Assembly: GCA_003519545.1 (NCBI GenBank)
Contig: DOWN01000156.1
Span: 974 to 8,284 of the forward strand
Direction of reading: 5' to 3'
Source: Bacteroidota bacterium
Lineage (GTDB): Bacteria > Bacteroidota > Ignavibacteria > Tepidaquicellales > Tepidaquicellaceae
DNA length: 7,311 nucleotides
The notes under the pieces were generated by a model. That model did not search any database. It saw only the letters and a list, made by a program, of their open reading frames with translations, and was not told where the DNA came from. The position numbers were made by a program, and so were the translations under genes. Within the stretch, counting starts at the first letter, position 1; every line of letters starts with the position of its first letter. This document shows, piece by piece, positions 1 to 7,224 of this stretch.

Positions 1-21
1 GGGGCGATAAGCCCCTTTTTT
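1..21 (+). terminator. Rho-independent terminator-like hairpin at window edge
   Basis: A perfect 5-bp GGGGC/GCCCC stem (1-5 and 11-15) encloses a GATAA loop and is followed by six T residues (16-21), the classic shape of an intrinsic terminator on the plus strand. The stem touches the window edge, so it may be longer than seen. It most simply ends an unseen upstream plus-strand gene. It lies only 20 bp before the next ATG, so it could alternatively act in the leader of that gene as an attenuator. Confidence 0.7.
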
Positions 22-41
22 ATTGAAAGTATAACGGACTT

Positions 42-1049
42 ATGAATAAAATTGATATTCATACACACATCTTACCGGAGAAATGGGAAAGTCTTAGAGA
101 TAAATATGGTTATGGAGGATTTGTCTCGTTAGATCATTATAAACCTTGTTGTGCAAAAATGATGATAGACGGAAAATTTTTCCGTGAAGTCGAATCTAAT
201 TGCTGGGACTCAGAAGTGAGAATCAAAGATTGCGATGAATCTAATGTAAGTTTGCAGGTTTTATCAACAGTGCCTGTAATGTTTAGTTACTGGGCGAAAC
301 CAAATGATGCGTTGGATTTATCAAAATTTTTAAATGACAATATCGCGAATACAGTTTCAAAAAATCCTGAAAGGTTTGCGGGACTTGGAACTGTGCCAAT
401 GCAATCTCCCGATCTTGCAATTCAAGAAATGATTAGATGCAAAAATGAACTCGGGATGAACGGAATAGAAATTGGTTCTCATATTAATGATTGGAATTTA
501 AATGAATCTGTATTATTTGATTTTTATAAAGCAGCAGAAGAACTTGAGATGGCAATTTTTGTTCATCCCTGGGATATGATGGGAAAAGATAAAATGACGA
601 AATACTGGCTTCCATGGCTTGTCGGGATGCCTGCTGAAACATCTCTTGCAATCTGTTCAATGATATTCGGAGGTGTGTTTGAAAAATTTCCGAAACTGAA
701 AGTTTGTTTTGCTCACGGCGGTGGCTCGTTTCCTTTTACTATCGGAAGAATAAAACATGGTTTTGATGTAAGACCTGATCTGGTTGCTGTTGATAATAAA
801 AAATCACCCGAACAGTATTTAGGAAAATTTTATCTCGATTCGCTCGTTCATGATAAATATGCCTTATTACACTTGATAAAATTATTCGGCGATGAAAAAA
901 TTATGCTTGGTTCAGATTATCCGTTTCCTTTAGGTGAAGCAATTCCTGGTAAATTGATTGAAGAATCTGATGATATTTCCGTTGATTCAAAAGAAAAAAT
1001 TTTGTTTAATAATGCCGTTAAATTTTTGAACTTAAAGTTAAACAGTTAA
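42..1049 (+). CDS. 2-amino-3-carboxymuconate-6-semialdehyde decarboxylase (ACMSD), amidohydrolase family
   Basis: This enzyme decarboxylates 2-amino-3-carboxymuconate 6-semialdehyde (ACMS), the ring-opened product of 3-hydroxyanthranilate, to 2-aminomuconate 6-semialdehyde. That steers the kynurenine pathway towards full catabolism and away from quinolinate and NAD. It should be a cytoplasmic, zinc-dependent TIM barrel. The 335 aa match the length of human ACMSD (336 aa), and as I recall that protein the two align nearly without gaps, offset by one residue. Visible metal and catalytic residues are H7 and H9 (HTH), H175 (HPWD), H225 (AHGGG) and D292 (SDYPFPLG). R48 and W192 match known substrate-contact positions. 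The motifs STVPVMFSYWAKP (75-87) and KYWLPWLVGMPAE (187-199) are ACMSD hallmarks and argue against gamma-resorcylate decarboxylase or other relatives. The ATG is fixed by an in-frame TGA at 24-26. No clear Shine-Dalgarno is present. It is probably the first gene of a three-gene unit. Confidence 0.93.
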   Translation: MNKIDIHTHILPEKWESLRDKYGYGGFVSLDHYKPCCAKMMIDGKFFREVESNCWDSEVRIKDCDESNVSLQVLSTVPVMFSYWAKPNDALDLSKFLNDNIANTVSKNPERFAGLGTVPMQSPDLAIQEMIRCKNELGMNGIEIGSHINDWNLNESVLFDFYKAAEELEMAIFVHPWDMMGKDKMTKYWLPWLVGMPAETSLAICSMIFGGVFEKFPKLKVCFAHGGGSFPFTIGRIKHGFDVRPDLVAVDNKKSPEQYLGKFYLDSLVHDKYALLHLIKLFGDEKIMLGSDYPFPLGEAIPGKLIEESDDISVDSKEKILFNNAVKFLNLKLNS

Positions 1050-1811
1050 TTGGAAAAAAATCCTTTAGAAAGATTTTCAGACAGAGTTGATAACTATATT
1101 AAATACAGACCGGGTTATCCTGATAAAATAATTGATTATCTTGAAACTGAAAAAATTTTAAAAGCGGAATATGTAATTGCGGATATTGGTTCAGGTACTG
1201 GCATTTCCTGTGAATTGTTTTTAAAATTCGGATATAAAGTATTTGGAGTTGAACCTAATAAAGAAATGCGGGATGCATCAGAAAAATTATTTTCGGGATA
1301 TAAAAACTATCAGGCAATTGATGGAAATTCAGATACTACAAATTTAAAAAATAATTCTATTGATTTAATAACGGGTTTTCAGGCATTCCACTGGTTTGAT
1401 TTGAATAAATCAAAACTTGAATTTATAAGGATTTTAAAACCAGAAAGATATGCAGTCTTTGTTTGGAATACAAGAAAAGAAGATTCGGATTTTTTAATTG
1501 CATATGAAAAATTATTACAAACTCACGGGACGGATTATAAAAAAGTAAAACACAATAATATAAATCATAAAACCGTAAAGGATTTTTTTGATTCTGAATT
1601 TAAATATAAAGAATTTGAAAATTCACAAAAATTTGATTTTATTGGTTTAAAAGGAAGACTGCTATCATCATCTTATGCACCTAATGAAAATGACGAAGGT
1701 TACGAGGCAATGATTTCAGAATTAGAAATTATTTTTGATAAATATAATTCAAACAATTCTGTTTCGTTTGATTATGTAACACAGGTTTATTCAGGAAAAA
1801 TTAATAAATAA
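1050..1811 (+). CDS. Class I SAM-dependent methyltransferase (Methyltransf_11 type), TTG start
   Basis: This is a predicted cytoplasmic methyltransferase of 253 aa with unknown substrate. SAM-binding motif I is ADIGSGTGIS (44-53). The acidic residue that normally contacts the SAM ribose is E68 in VEPN, and a motif IV-like strand IDLITGFQAFHWFD lies at 104-117. The N-terminal RFSDRVDNYIKYRPGYP (8-24) and C-terminal LLSSSYAPNEND (204-214) recur in a bacterial group often labelled generic class I methyltransferase. The start must be TTG at 1050: the preceding codon is the TAA of the decarboxylase gene in the same frame, and the next ATG (codon 73) lies beyond motif I. No good Shine-Dalgarno is visible, so translation probably depends on reinitiation by ribosomes finishing the upstream gene. 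Operon position suggests co-expression with ACMSD but does not identify a substrate. Confidence 0.85.
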   Translation: MEKNPLERFSDRVDNYIKYRPGYPDKIIDYLETEKILKAEYVIADIGSGTGISCELFLKFGYKVFGVEPNKEMRDASEKLFSGYKNYQAIDGNSDTTNLKNNSIDLITGFQAFHWFDLNKSKLEFIRILKPERYAVFVWNTRKEDSDFLIAYEKLLQTHGTDYKKVKHNNINHKTVKDFFDSEFKYKEFENSQKFDFIGLKGRLLSSSYAPNENDEGYEAMISELEIIFDKYNSNNSVSFDYVTQVYSGKINK

Positions 1812-1817
1812 CAAAAT

Positions 1818-3023
1818 ATGAAAAAAATATATTTCCTCATTTTTGCATTATTAACAATTACCAATTTATATTCACAGGATATAAAAATTGGTGCTTTGTT
1901 ATCACTCACAGGTGAATGGAGTTCGCTGGGAATCAACAGTAAAACTGCACTCGAAATTGCCAAGTCAGATATTGATAAATATCTTACTTCAGTAAATTCA
2001 AAAGTTAAAATAGATTTGAGAATTGAAGATACAAAACTCGATCCTCAAACTGCTCTTGATAAGTTAAAGGAATTGAGTTTGGCAGGGTATAAAATAATAA
2101 TCGGACCTCAATCAAGTGCCGAAATATTTGCGATAAAAAAATATGCTGATGAAAACAATATCTTAATTATAAGTCAAAGTAGCACGGCAAGTAATTTATC
2201 AACACATGATGATAATATTTTCAGGATGTGTCCCGATGATTTCAGCGAATCAAAAGCAATTACTTCACTCATAACGGATGATAATATAAAATACATAATT
2301 CCTGTTTACAGACTTGATATAGGAAACGAAGGATTATATAAATCAGTATATGATGTTGCATTAAGCGAAAAAATTCTTGTGTCAGAACCTGTTACTTACA
2401 CTGATGATTCAGAAAATTTTGAAAATATCGTCGCTAATATTAAAACTAAATTATCAGAAGCACTTACAAAATTTCCAAATTCACAAATTGGAATATATCT
2501 TGCAGCATTTGATGAAAATATGGATTTATTCAGAGAGGCTTCCAAAAGTTCAGATTTAGGAAAAGTAAAATGGTATGGAAGTGACGGGGCTGCCTTGAGC
2601 AAAGTTTTAATTTCAAATTCCGTCGCATCTGATTTTGCAATCAGAGTAGATTATCCTTGCCCGATTTTTGGATTGGATAATAACGCGTCTGAAAAATGGA
2701 TGCCTGTGAAAAAAGCAATATATGAATCAACAAGAATAGAAGCAGATGCATTTGCATTGGCAACTTATGATGCTTTATGGTTAGTCTATTTATCACAGAT
2801 TTCAAATGGTTTTTCAAAAGACATATTTGTAATAAAAAATTCTTTTACAGGAATGGCTTCAAATTATTTTGGACTGACAGGTTGGACTCATTTAAATGCA
2901 TCCGGTGACAGACAGTTTGGTAATTTTGATTACTGGATTGTGAGAAAAAATAATGATGGAAATTATGAATGGGTGAAAGTAGATAGTTATGACGGAATGT
3001 CAGGAAATATTATCGGAAACTAA
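1818..3023 (+). CDS. Periplasmic substrate-binding protein, branched-chain amino acid ABC transporter type (Peripla_BP_6)
   Basis: This is an exported ligand-binding protein of the LivJ/type 1 periplasmic-binding fold. Residues 1-19 form a signal peptide: MKK, a hydrophobic core IYFLIFALLTI, then a cleavage region around LYS-Q. There is no lipobox cysteine, so it should be soluble in the periplasm. The mature protein opens with DIKIGALLSLTGEWSSLG (21-38), typical of the family's first strand and ligand loop. GPQSSAE (96-102), SQSSTASNL (119-127) and FRMCPDD (135-141) follow in the expected order, then ATYDALW (315-321) and LTGWTHLNASGDR (353-365) in the second lobe. The length of 401 aa is normal. 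The ATG lies 6 bp after the methyltransferase stop in an A-rich leader without a Shine-Dalgarno. No permease or ATPase genes follow, so it is an orphan here. It may pair with a transporter elsewhere or serve as a sensor. The ligand is unknown; an aromatic amino acid or kynurenine-type compound would fit the neighbours, but that is inference. Confidence 0.88.
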   Translation: MKKIYFLIFALLTITNLYSQDIKIGALLSLTGEWSSLGINSKTALEIAKSDIDKYLTSVNSKVKIDLRIEDTKLDPQTALDKLKELSLAGYKIIIGPQSSAEIFAIKKYADENNILIISQSSTASNLSTHDDNIFRMCPDDFSESKAITSLITDDNIKYIIPVYRLDIGNEGLYKSVYDVALSEKILVSEPVTYTDDSENFENIVANIKTKLSEALTKFPNSQIGIYLAAFDENMDLFREASKSSDLGKVKWYGSDGAALSKVLISNSVASDFAIRVDYPCPIFGLDNNASEKWMPVKKAIYESTRIEADAFALATYDALWLVYLSQISNGFSKDIFVIKNSFTGMASNYFGLTGWTHLNASGDRQFGNFDYWIVRKNNDGNYEWVKVDSYDGMSGNIIGN

Positions 3024-3067
3024 AATATTTTTTACGGCGGTATATATTACCGCCGTATTTAAATATT
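3024..3067. terminator. Bidirectional hairpin between convergent genes
   Basis: A perfect 10-bp stem pairs 3033-3042 with 3048-3057 around a 5-nt TATAT loop; its GC-rich core is CGGCGG/CCGCCG. Beyond a small internal loop, the flanking A/T sequences 3024-3030 and 3061-3067 can pair for a further seven base pairs. It occupies nearly all of the gap between the binding-protein stop (3023) and the efflux-pump stop (3066), as expected for a shared terminator. Neither strand has a strong uninterrupted U tract directly after the stem, so termination may be partly RNA-structure or processing based. Confidence 0.75.
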
Positions 3068-6000
3068 AATCTAATGCCGGTTCTGCTACCGGATATTCTT
3101 CAGGTTCAACTTCTTTGAAAACTTTTCTGCTTGAGATATATGAATAAACAGCAGGTACAATATATAGCGTTAAAAATCCTGAAAAAATTAATCCGCCTAC
3201 AACAGCAATACCAAGTGAAACTCTGCTACCCGCACCTAATCCCAATGCAATTGGTAAAATACCGAATATAGTTGCAAAACTTGTCATAAGTATCGGACGA
3301 AATCTCTGAGTTGCTGAAAGCAACACAGCATCAATTTTATTTAAACCTTCTGATTTTTTTTGATTTGCAAATTCAACGATAAGAATTGCATTTTTTGTAA
3401 CAAGACCGATTAACATAATAATTCCAATCTGACTAAAGATGTTCATTGTCATATCAAAATACCAAAGAGATAACATCGCACCTCCAACAGCAAGAGGAAC
3501 TGTGAGTATAATAATAAACGGATCACGGAAACTTTCAAACTGAGCCGAAAGAATTAAATAGATAATTAAAATTGCAAACAAAAATACAAAAAGTAAACTT
3601 GAAGAACTTTCTTCAAAATCTTTTGACTGACCGTCAAACGCTGTTGAAAAAGTATCGTCAAGAAGTTTATCCGCAATTTCTTTCATCGCGGCATTCCCGT
3701 CACCAAGAGTATATCCGGGTTTTAATCCGCCTGATATTGTCGCGGAAACACTTCTGTTATATCTGAATCTTTGCGTAGGAACTGCTTGCTCTTCTGTATA
3801 AACCACGTTATCAAGTTGCACAAGTTCACCTTTATTATTCTTTACAAAAAGTGATTTTAAATCATCAGGGTTATCTCGGTATCTTCTGTCAAGTTGACCT
3901 ATAACTTCATATTGTTTTCCATCCTTAAGAAAATATCCCATCCTCTGACCACCAAAAGCAATCTGTAAAGTTCTTCCTATATCTTCAACAGATACACCAA
4001 GTGCCGCTGCTTTTTCTCTGTCAATAGTTAATGAAATTTCAGGTTTATTAATTTTCAGATTAGCATCTACAAACTGTAACCGCGGATCTTTATTCGCCTC
4101 ATCCAAAAATTTTGGTAATACTTCAATCAGTTTATCATAGTTCTGTGCAAGAATTACAAACTGAACAGGCTGTCCGCCAAATCTGTTACCGATTGTAGGA
4201 GGTTGTGAAACAGATGCTCTTACACCTGAAAACTGATTTATCTCACGGGATAATTTTCTGAATACATCTTCTTGTGATTTTTTTCTGTCTGCAGGATCAG
4301 TCAAATAAATATTTACAACACCTGAATTCACTGCGTTGTTACCGCCACCTCCTGCAACTATTTCGATTGGAAATTCTGCTTCGGGAATTGAATCTATAAC
4401 AAACTGACCAATTTCTCTTATGTATTTTTGTGTAAATTCAAATGATGAACCTTCAGGTGCTGTCACTTGTATTCTAAGATTTGATCTGTCTTCTAAAGGT
4501 GCAAGTTCAGATTTGAGCGTTGAGTTTAACCAGTAAATTAAGAAAAACATTCCGGCTATTAAAACAAAAGATACCCATCTTACTTCCATAAAAGCAGTAA
4601 GAGTTTTTTTGTAAAGATTTGTCAGCCAAATATAAAAAGGTTCAGTTTTTTTATAAAACCAACTTGGTTCATGCCTTCTTAATAATCTCGAACTTAACAT
4701 CGGACTTAGAGTCAACGCAACAAGTGAGGAAATCAAAACAGATCCTGCTATCATCACCGCAAACTCACGGAATAAACTTCCTGTTAAACCCTGTAAAAAC
4801 ATAATAGGCAGAAATACTGCCGCAAGTGAAACCGTTGTTGTCACAACTGCAAAAAATATTTCTTTAGAACCCTTGAATGCTGCCTGCACAGGATCCATTC
4901 CTTGTTCAATCTTAGCATATATATTCTCAAGAACAACAATAGCATCATCGCACACAAGACCTATAGCAAGTATTACACCGAATAAAGTTAAAACGTTAAT
5001 GGAATAATCCGCAAGATAAAGAATAAAGAAAGATCCAATTATTGAAACAGGAATTGCGATAACCGGAATGAAAGTAGATCTCCAGTCACGCAGGAATAAA
5101 TAAATAATTAAAACAACAAGTCCGAATGCAATAAAAATAGTTTCTTCAACTTCTTTAACAGTGTTTCTGACGAAAGTTGTAAAATCAAAAACTACTTCCG
5201 CATCCATATCTTTCGGAAGTTCATCTAAAATTTGTTGATACCTTTTATTAAACTCATCCGAGATAGCAATTACATTAGCACCGGGCTGTGGTAGTATAGC
5301 AAGATTAACACCTAATACTCCTCTTGATTTTACTTCGTTTCTTTCATTCTCTGCTCCATATTCTGCAATTCCTATATCCTGAAATCTAATTATGTTTCCG
5401 TTCTCTTCCTTTATAATAATATTATTAAACTCATCCGGTGTGGATAATCTACCGAATGTTTTAATTGTGAGTTCTGTATTATCTCCTTCAATTCTTCCGG
5501 AAGGTAATTCAATGTTTTCACTTTGAAGTGAATTTTGAACTTCAAGAGGTGTGATTTTATATGAGGCAAGTTTATCGGGATTTAAACGTAATCTCATTGC
5601 ATATTTTCTCTGACCAAAAATTCTGACAGAACTAACACCTGGAATTGTCTGAATTCTTTCTACAATTACATTCTGTGCAAATTCATTTACGTCTAAAATA
5701 TTTTTGCTTTCACTGCTTACAAAAACAATTATAATCGGAACGGCATCAGCATCTGCTTTTTCAACTGAAGGATTATCAACATCCGGAGGTAATTGTCTTA
5801 AAACTCTTGAAACCCTGTCTCTCACATCATTAGCGGCAGCGTCAATATCTTTACTTAAATCGAATTCAATTCTAATCGTGCTTTGTTGTTCACGGCTTGT
5901 GCTTGACATAATTCTGATACCATCAATACCATTTATTGACTGCTCAAGTGGTTCAGTTATCTGTGCTTCAATTACGTCTGAGTTTGCTCCAGGATAATTT

Positions 6001-6146
6001 GTATTTACCGTAATAATAGGAGGATCTACATTCGGATATTCTCTTACTTCAAGTTGTAAAAATCCAACAATTCCAAATAATACCAATACAATTGAAATCA
6101 CAATTGATAATACAGGTCTCTTTATGCAAACTTCTGATAAACGCAT
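3066..6146 (-). CDS. RND multidrug efflux pump, inner-membrane permease (AcrB/HAE1 family)
   Basis: This is the proton-driven pump subunit of a tripartite efflux system. The 1026 aa compare with 1049 for E. coli AcrB. The layout is canonical: TM1 about 11-30, a first periplasmic domain about 31-335, TM2-TM6 about 337-487, TM7 about 524-541, a second periplasmic domain about 542-850, and TM8-TM12 about 851-1002. The proton relay is intact: D400 and D401 in TM4 (CDDAIVVLEN), K918 in TM10 (TKNAILIVEFA), and R950 and T955 in TM11 (RFRPILMTS). These features, with the REYPNVDPP opening and YPGA at 51-54, indicate an HAE1 drug-type pump rather than a heavy-metal CzcA pump. The C-terminal tail (1011-1026) is acidic and proline-rich. 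The ATG is bounded by an in-frame TAA three codons upstream. It lies 13 bp after the adaptor gene and is surely co-transcribed with it. Substrates cannot be predicted; an outer-membrane partner must be supplied from elsewhere. Confidence 0.96.
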   Translation of the reverse strand: MRLSEVCIKRPVLSIVISIVLVLFGIVGFLQLEVREYPNVDPPIITVNTNYPGANSDVIEAQITEPLEQSINGIDGIRIMSSTSREQQSTIRIEFDLSKDIDAAANDVRDRVSRVLRQLPPDVDNPSVEKADADAVPIIIVFVSSESKNILDVNEFAQNVIVERIQTIPGVSSVRIFGQRKYAMRLRLNPDKLASYKITPLEVQNSLQSENIELPSGRIEGDNTELTIKTFGRLSTPDEFNNIIIKEENGNIIRFQDIGIAEYGAENERNEVKSRGVLGVNLAILPQPGANVIAISDEFNKRYQQILDELPKDMDAEVVFDFTTFVRNTVKEVEETIFIAFGLVVLIIYLFLRDWRSTFIPVIAIPVSIIGSFFILYLADYSINVLTLFGVILAIGLVCDDAIVVLENIYAKIEQGMDPVQAAFKGSKEIFFAVVTTTVSLAAVFLPIMFLQGLTGSLFREFAVMIAGSVLISSLVALTLSPMLSSRLLRRHEPSWFYKKTEPFYIWLTNLYKKTLTAFMEVRWVSFVLIAGMFFLIYWLNSTLKSELAPLEDRSNLRIQVTAPEGSSFEFTQKYIREIGQFVIDSIPEAEFPIEIVAGGGGNNAVNSGVVNIYLTDPADRKKSQEDVFRKLSREINQFSGVRASVSQPPTIGNRFGGQPVQFVILAQNYDKLIEVLPKFLDEANKDPRLQFVDANLKINKPEISLTIDREKAAALGVSVEDIGRTLQIAFGGQRMGYFLKDGKQYEVIGQLDRRYRDNPDDLKSLFVKNNKGELVQLDNVVYTEEQAVPTQRFRYNRSVSATISGGLKPGYTLGDGNAAMKEIADKLLDDTFSTAFDGQSKDFEESSSSLLFVFLFAILIIYLILSAQFESFRDPFIIILTVPLAVGGAMLSLWYFDMTMNIFSQIGIIMLIGLVTKNAILIVEFANQKKSEGLNKIDAVLLSATQRFRPILMTSFATIFGILPIALGLGAGSRVSLGIAVVGGLIFSGFLTLYIVPAVYSYISSRKVFKEVEPEEYPVAEPALD

Positions 6147-6159
6147 AGATTCTTAAATT

Positions 6160-7224
6160 TTAGTTTACGTTTACGATTTTAATTTTTGAATTGGGACGGA
6201 TTCTTAAAAGATTGGTGGTCACTATTGTGTCACCGGGATTTAAATTTGTTAAAACCTGAATTTCCTTTTCAGTTCTTAATCCGGTTTCAATATCTGTGGA
6301 AACTGCTATACCATCTTTTACTACAAAAATACTTTGACCTTTTAATTTAGGAACAATACTTTCAGTTGGTACCATAATAGCATTTAAAATATTTTCAAGT
6401 TCAAGATTTACTTTTACAAATGTACCCGGCAATAACTTTCCGTTTTTATTATTTGCAATCGCTCTCAAAGTTATACTGCGTGTATTCTCATTTAAACTCG
6501 GATCAAAACTTACAACTTCACCCGTAAATTCTTCATCTATTCCATCAACTTTGAATTTAATTGTTTGTCCTCTTTTGAAAGCATTCAGATATTTTTCAGG
6601 TATTGAAAAATCAATTTTAATTTTTGATATATCCTGAATATTAGTCAGAACATTTGAGTTTGAAACTAAACTTCCGATACTCACATTTCTGAATCCTGTT
6701 ATACCCGAGAATGGTGCTTTGATATATGTTTTTGATAATTCAATGCTAACCAAATCTATATCTGCCCTGATTCTTTCAAGAGTATTAATTCTTATATCAT
6801 ATTCTTCCTGTGTAGTCAAACCTTTTTCCAGCAATGTTCTTTCTCGTTCTTCAGATTTGATGGCAAGTTCCTCTTCTATTTCAAGTTTCCTGAGTCTTGC
6901 TCTTAAATCCGAATCATCAAGTTTAAAAAGTGTTTTTCCTTTCGGAACAAAAGTACCTTCTTTGAAATATATACCTGTAACTTTTTTGGTTATTTCACTT
7001 TTTATTTCAACACTTTCATTTGCAACAATTGTACCGATTGTAGAAATTTTATTATCAAGTTCAACAGGTTTGACAACATACACATCAACAGGAAGTTGCT
7101 GATTTTGATTGCCAGATCTGGTTTCTTCTTCTTTTTTTCCTGAAATAAGTTTGGGGACTATTAATAATACTCCTATTACTAAAATAATGAGCAAAATTGA
7201 GATTTTTTTGAGGTTTTTTTTCAT
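6160..7224 (-). CDS. RND efflux periplasmic adaptor subunit (HlyD/AcrA membrane fusion protein family)
   Basis: This adaptor bridges the inner-membrane RND pump and an outer-membrane TolC-like channel. The 354 aa show the usual nested order: an N-terminal membrane helix (about 8-27) after the basic MKKNLKK; a first lipoyl half-motif (about 68-103, with VTGIYFKEGTFVPKGKTLFKLD at 82-103); a charged alpha-hairpin (about 104-165); a second lipoyl half (IKAPFSGITGFRN, 168-180, then GSLV); a beta-barrel domain (about 200-275); and a membrane-proximal domain (about 285-354). There is no lipobox cysteine, so it is anchored by an uncleaved or signal-like helix rather than by lipid, unlike AcrA. The hairpin is short, about 60 residues. 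The ATG is certain, because the codon immediately before it is an in-frame TAA (7225-7227). No Shine-Dalgarno is apparent. It is the first gene of the two-gene efflux operon seen here. Confidence 0.94.
   Translation of the reverse strand: MKKNLKKISILLIILVIGVLLIVPKLISGKKEEETRSGNQNQQLPVDVYVVKPVELDNKISTIGTIVANESVEIKSEITKKVTGIYFKEGTFVPKGKTLFKLDDSDLRARLRKLEIEEELAIKSEERERTLLEKGLTTQEEYDIRINTLERIRADIDLVSIELSKTYIKAPFSGITGFRNVSIGSLVSNSNVLTNIQDISKIKIDFSIPEKYLNAFKRGQTIKFKVDGIDEEFTGEVVSFDPSLNENTRSITLRAIANNKNGKLLPGTFVKVNLELENILNAIMVPTESIVPKLKGQSIFVVKDGIAVSTDIETGLRTEKEIQVLTNLNPGDTIVTTNLLRIRPNSKIKIVNVN

Noticed and set aside
42..1049. Gamma-resorcylate decarboxylase or generic amidohydrolase identity for the first gene
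   Set aside because: The near-collinear match to ACMSD motifs, including the substrate-contact Arg and Trp positions, fits ACMSD much better.
2377..2602. Overlapping 60- and 68-codon frames inside the binding-protein gene
   Set aside because: Both lie inside well-supported coding sequence in other frames and have no domain features.
3572..4804. Short plus-strand frames at 3572-3766 and 4619-4804
   Set aside because: They are antisense shadows of the pump gene without protein motifs.
5704..5997. 97-codon plus-strand open frame opposite the RND pump
   Set aside because: It is antisense to conserved pump sequence, low complexity and Ser/Leu/Ile-rich, and has no family resemblance.
6163..6175. 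Tandem GTTTAC GTTTAC repeat
   Set aside because: It only encodes the terminal Val-Asn-Val-Asn of the adaptor protein and is too short to mean more.
6719..7102. 127-codon plus-strand open frame opposite the adaptor gene
   Set aside because: It is antisense to a clear HlyD/AcrA-family gene, and its Ser/Leu-rich translation is what reverse-reading that gene produces. No recognisable domain or start signal.
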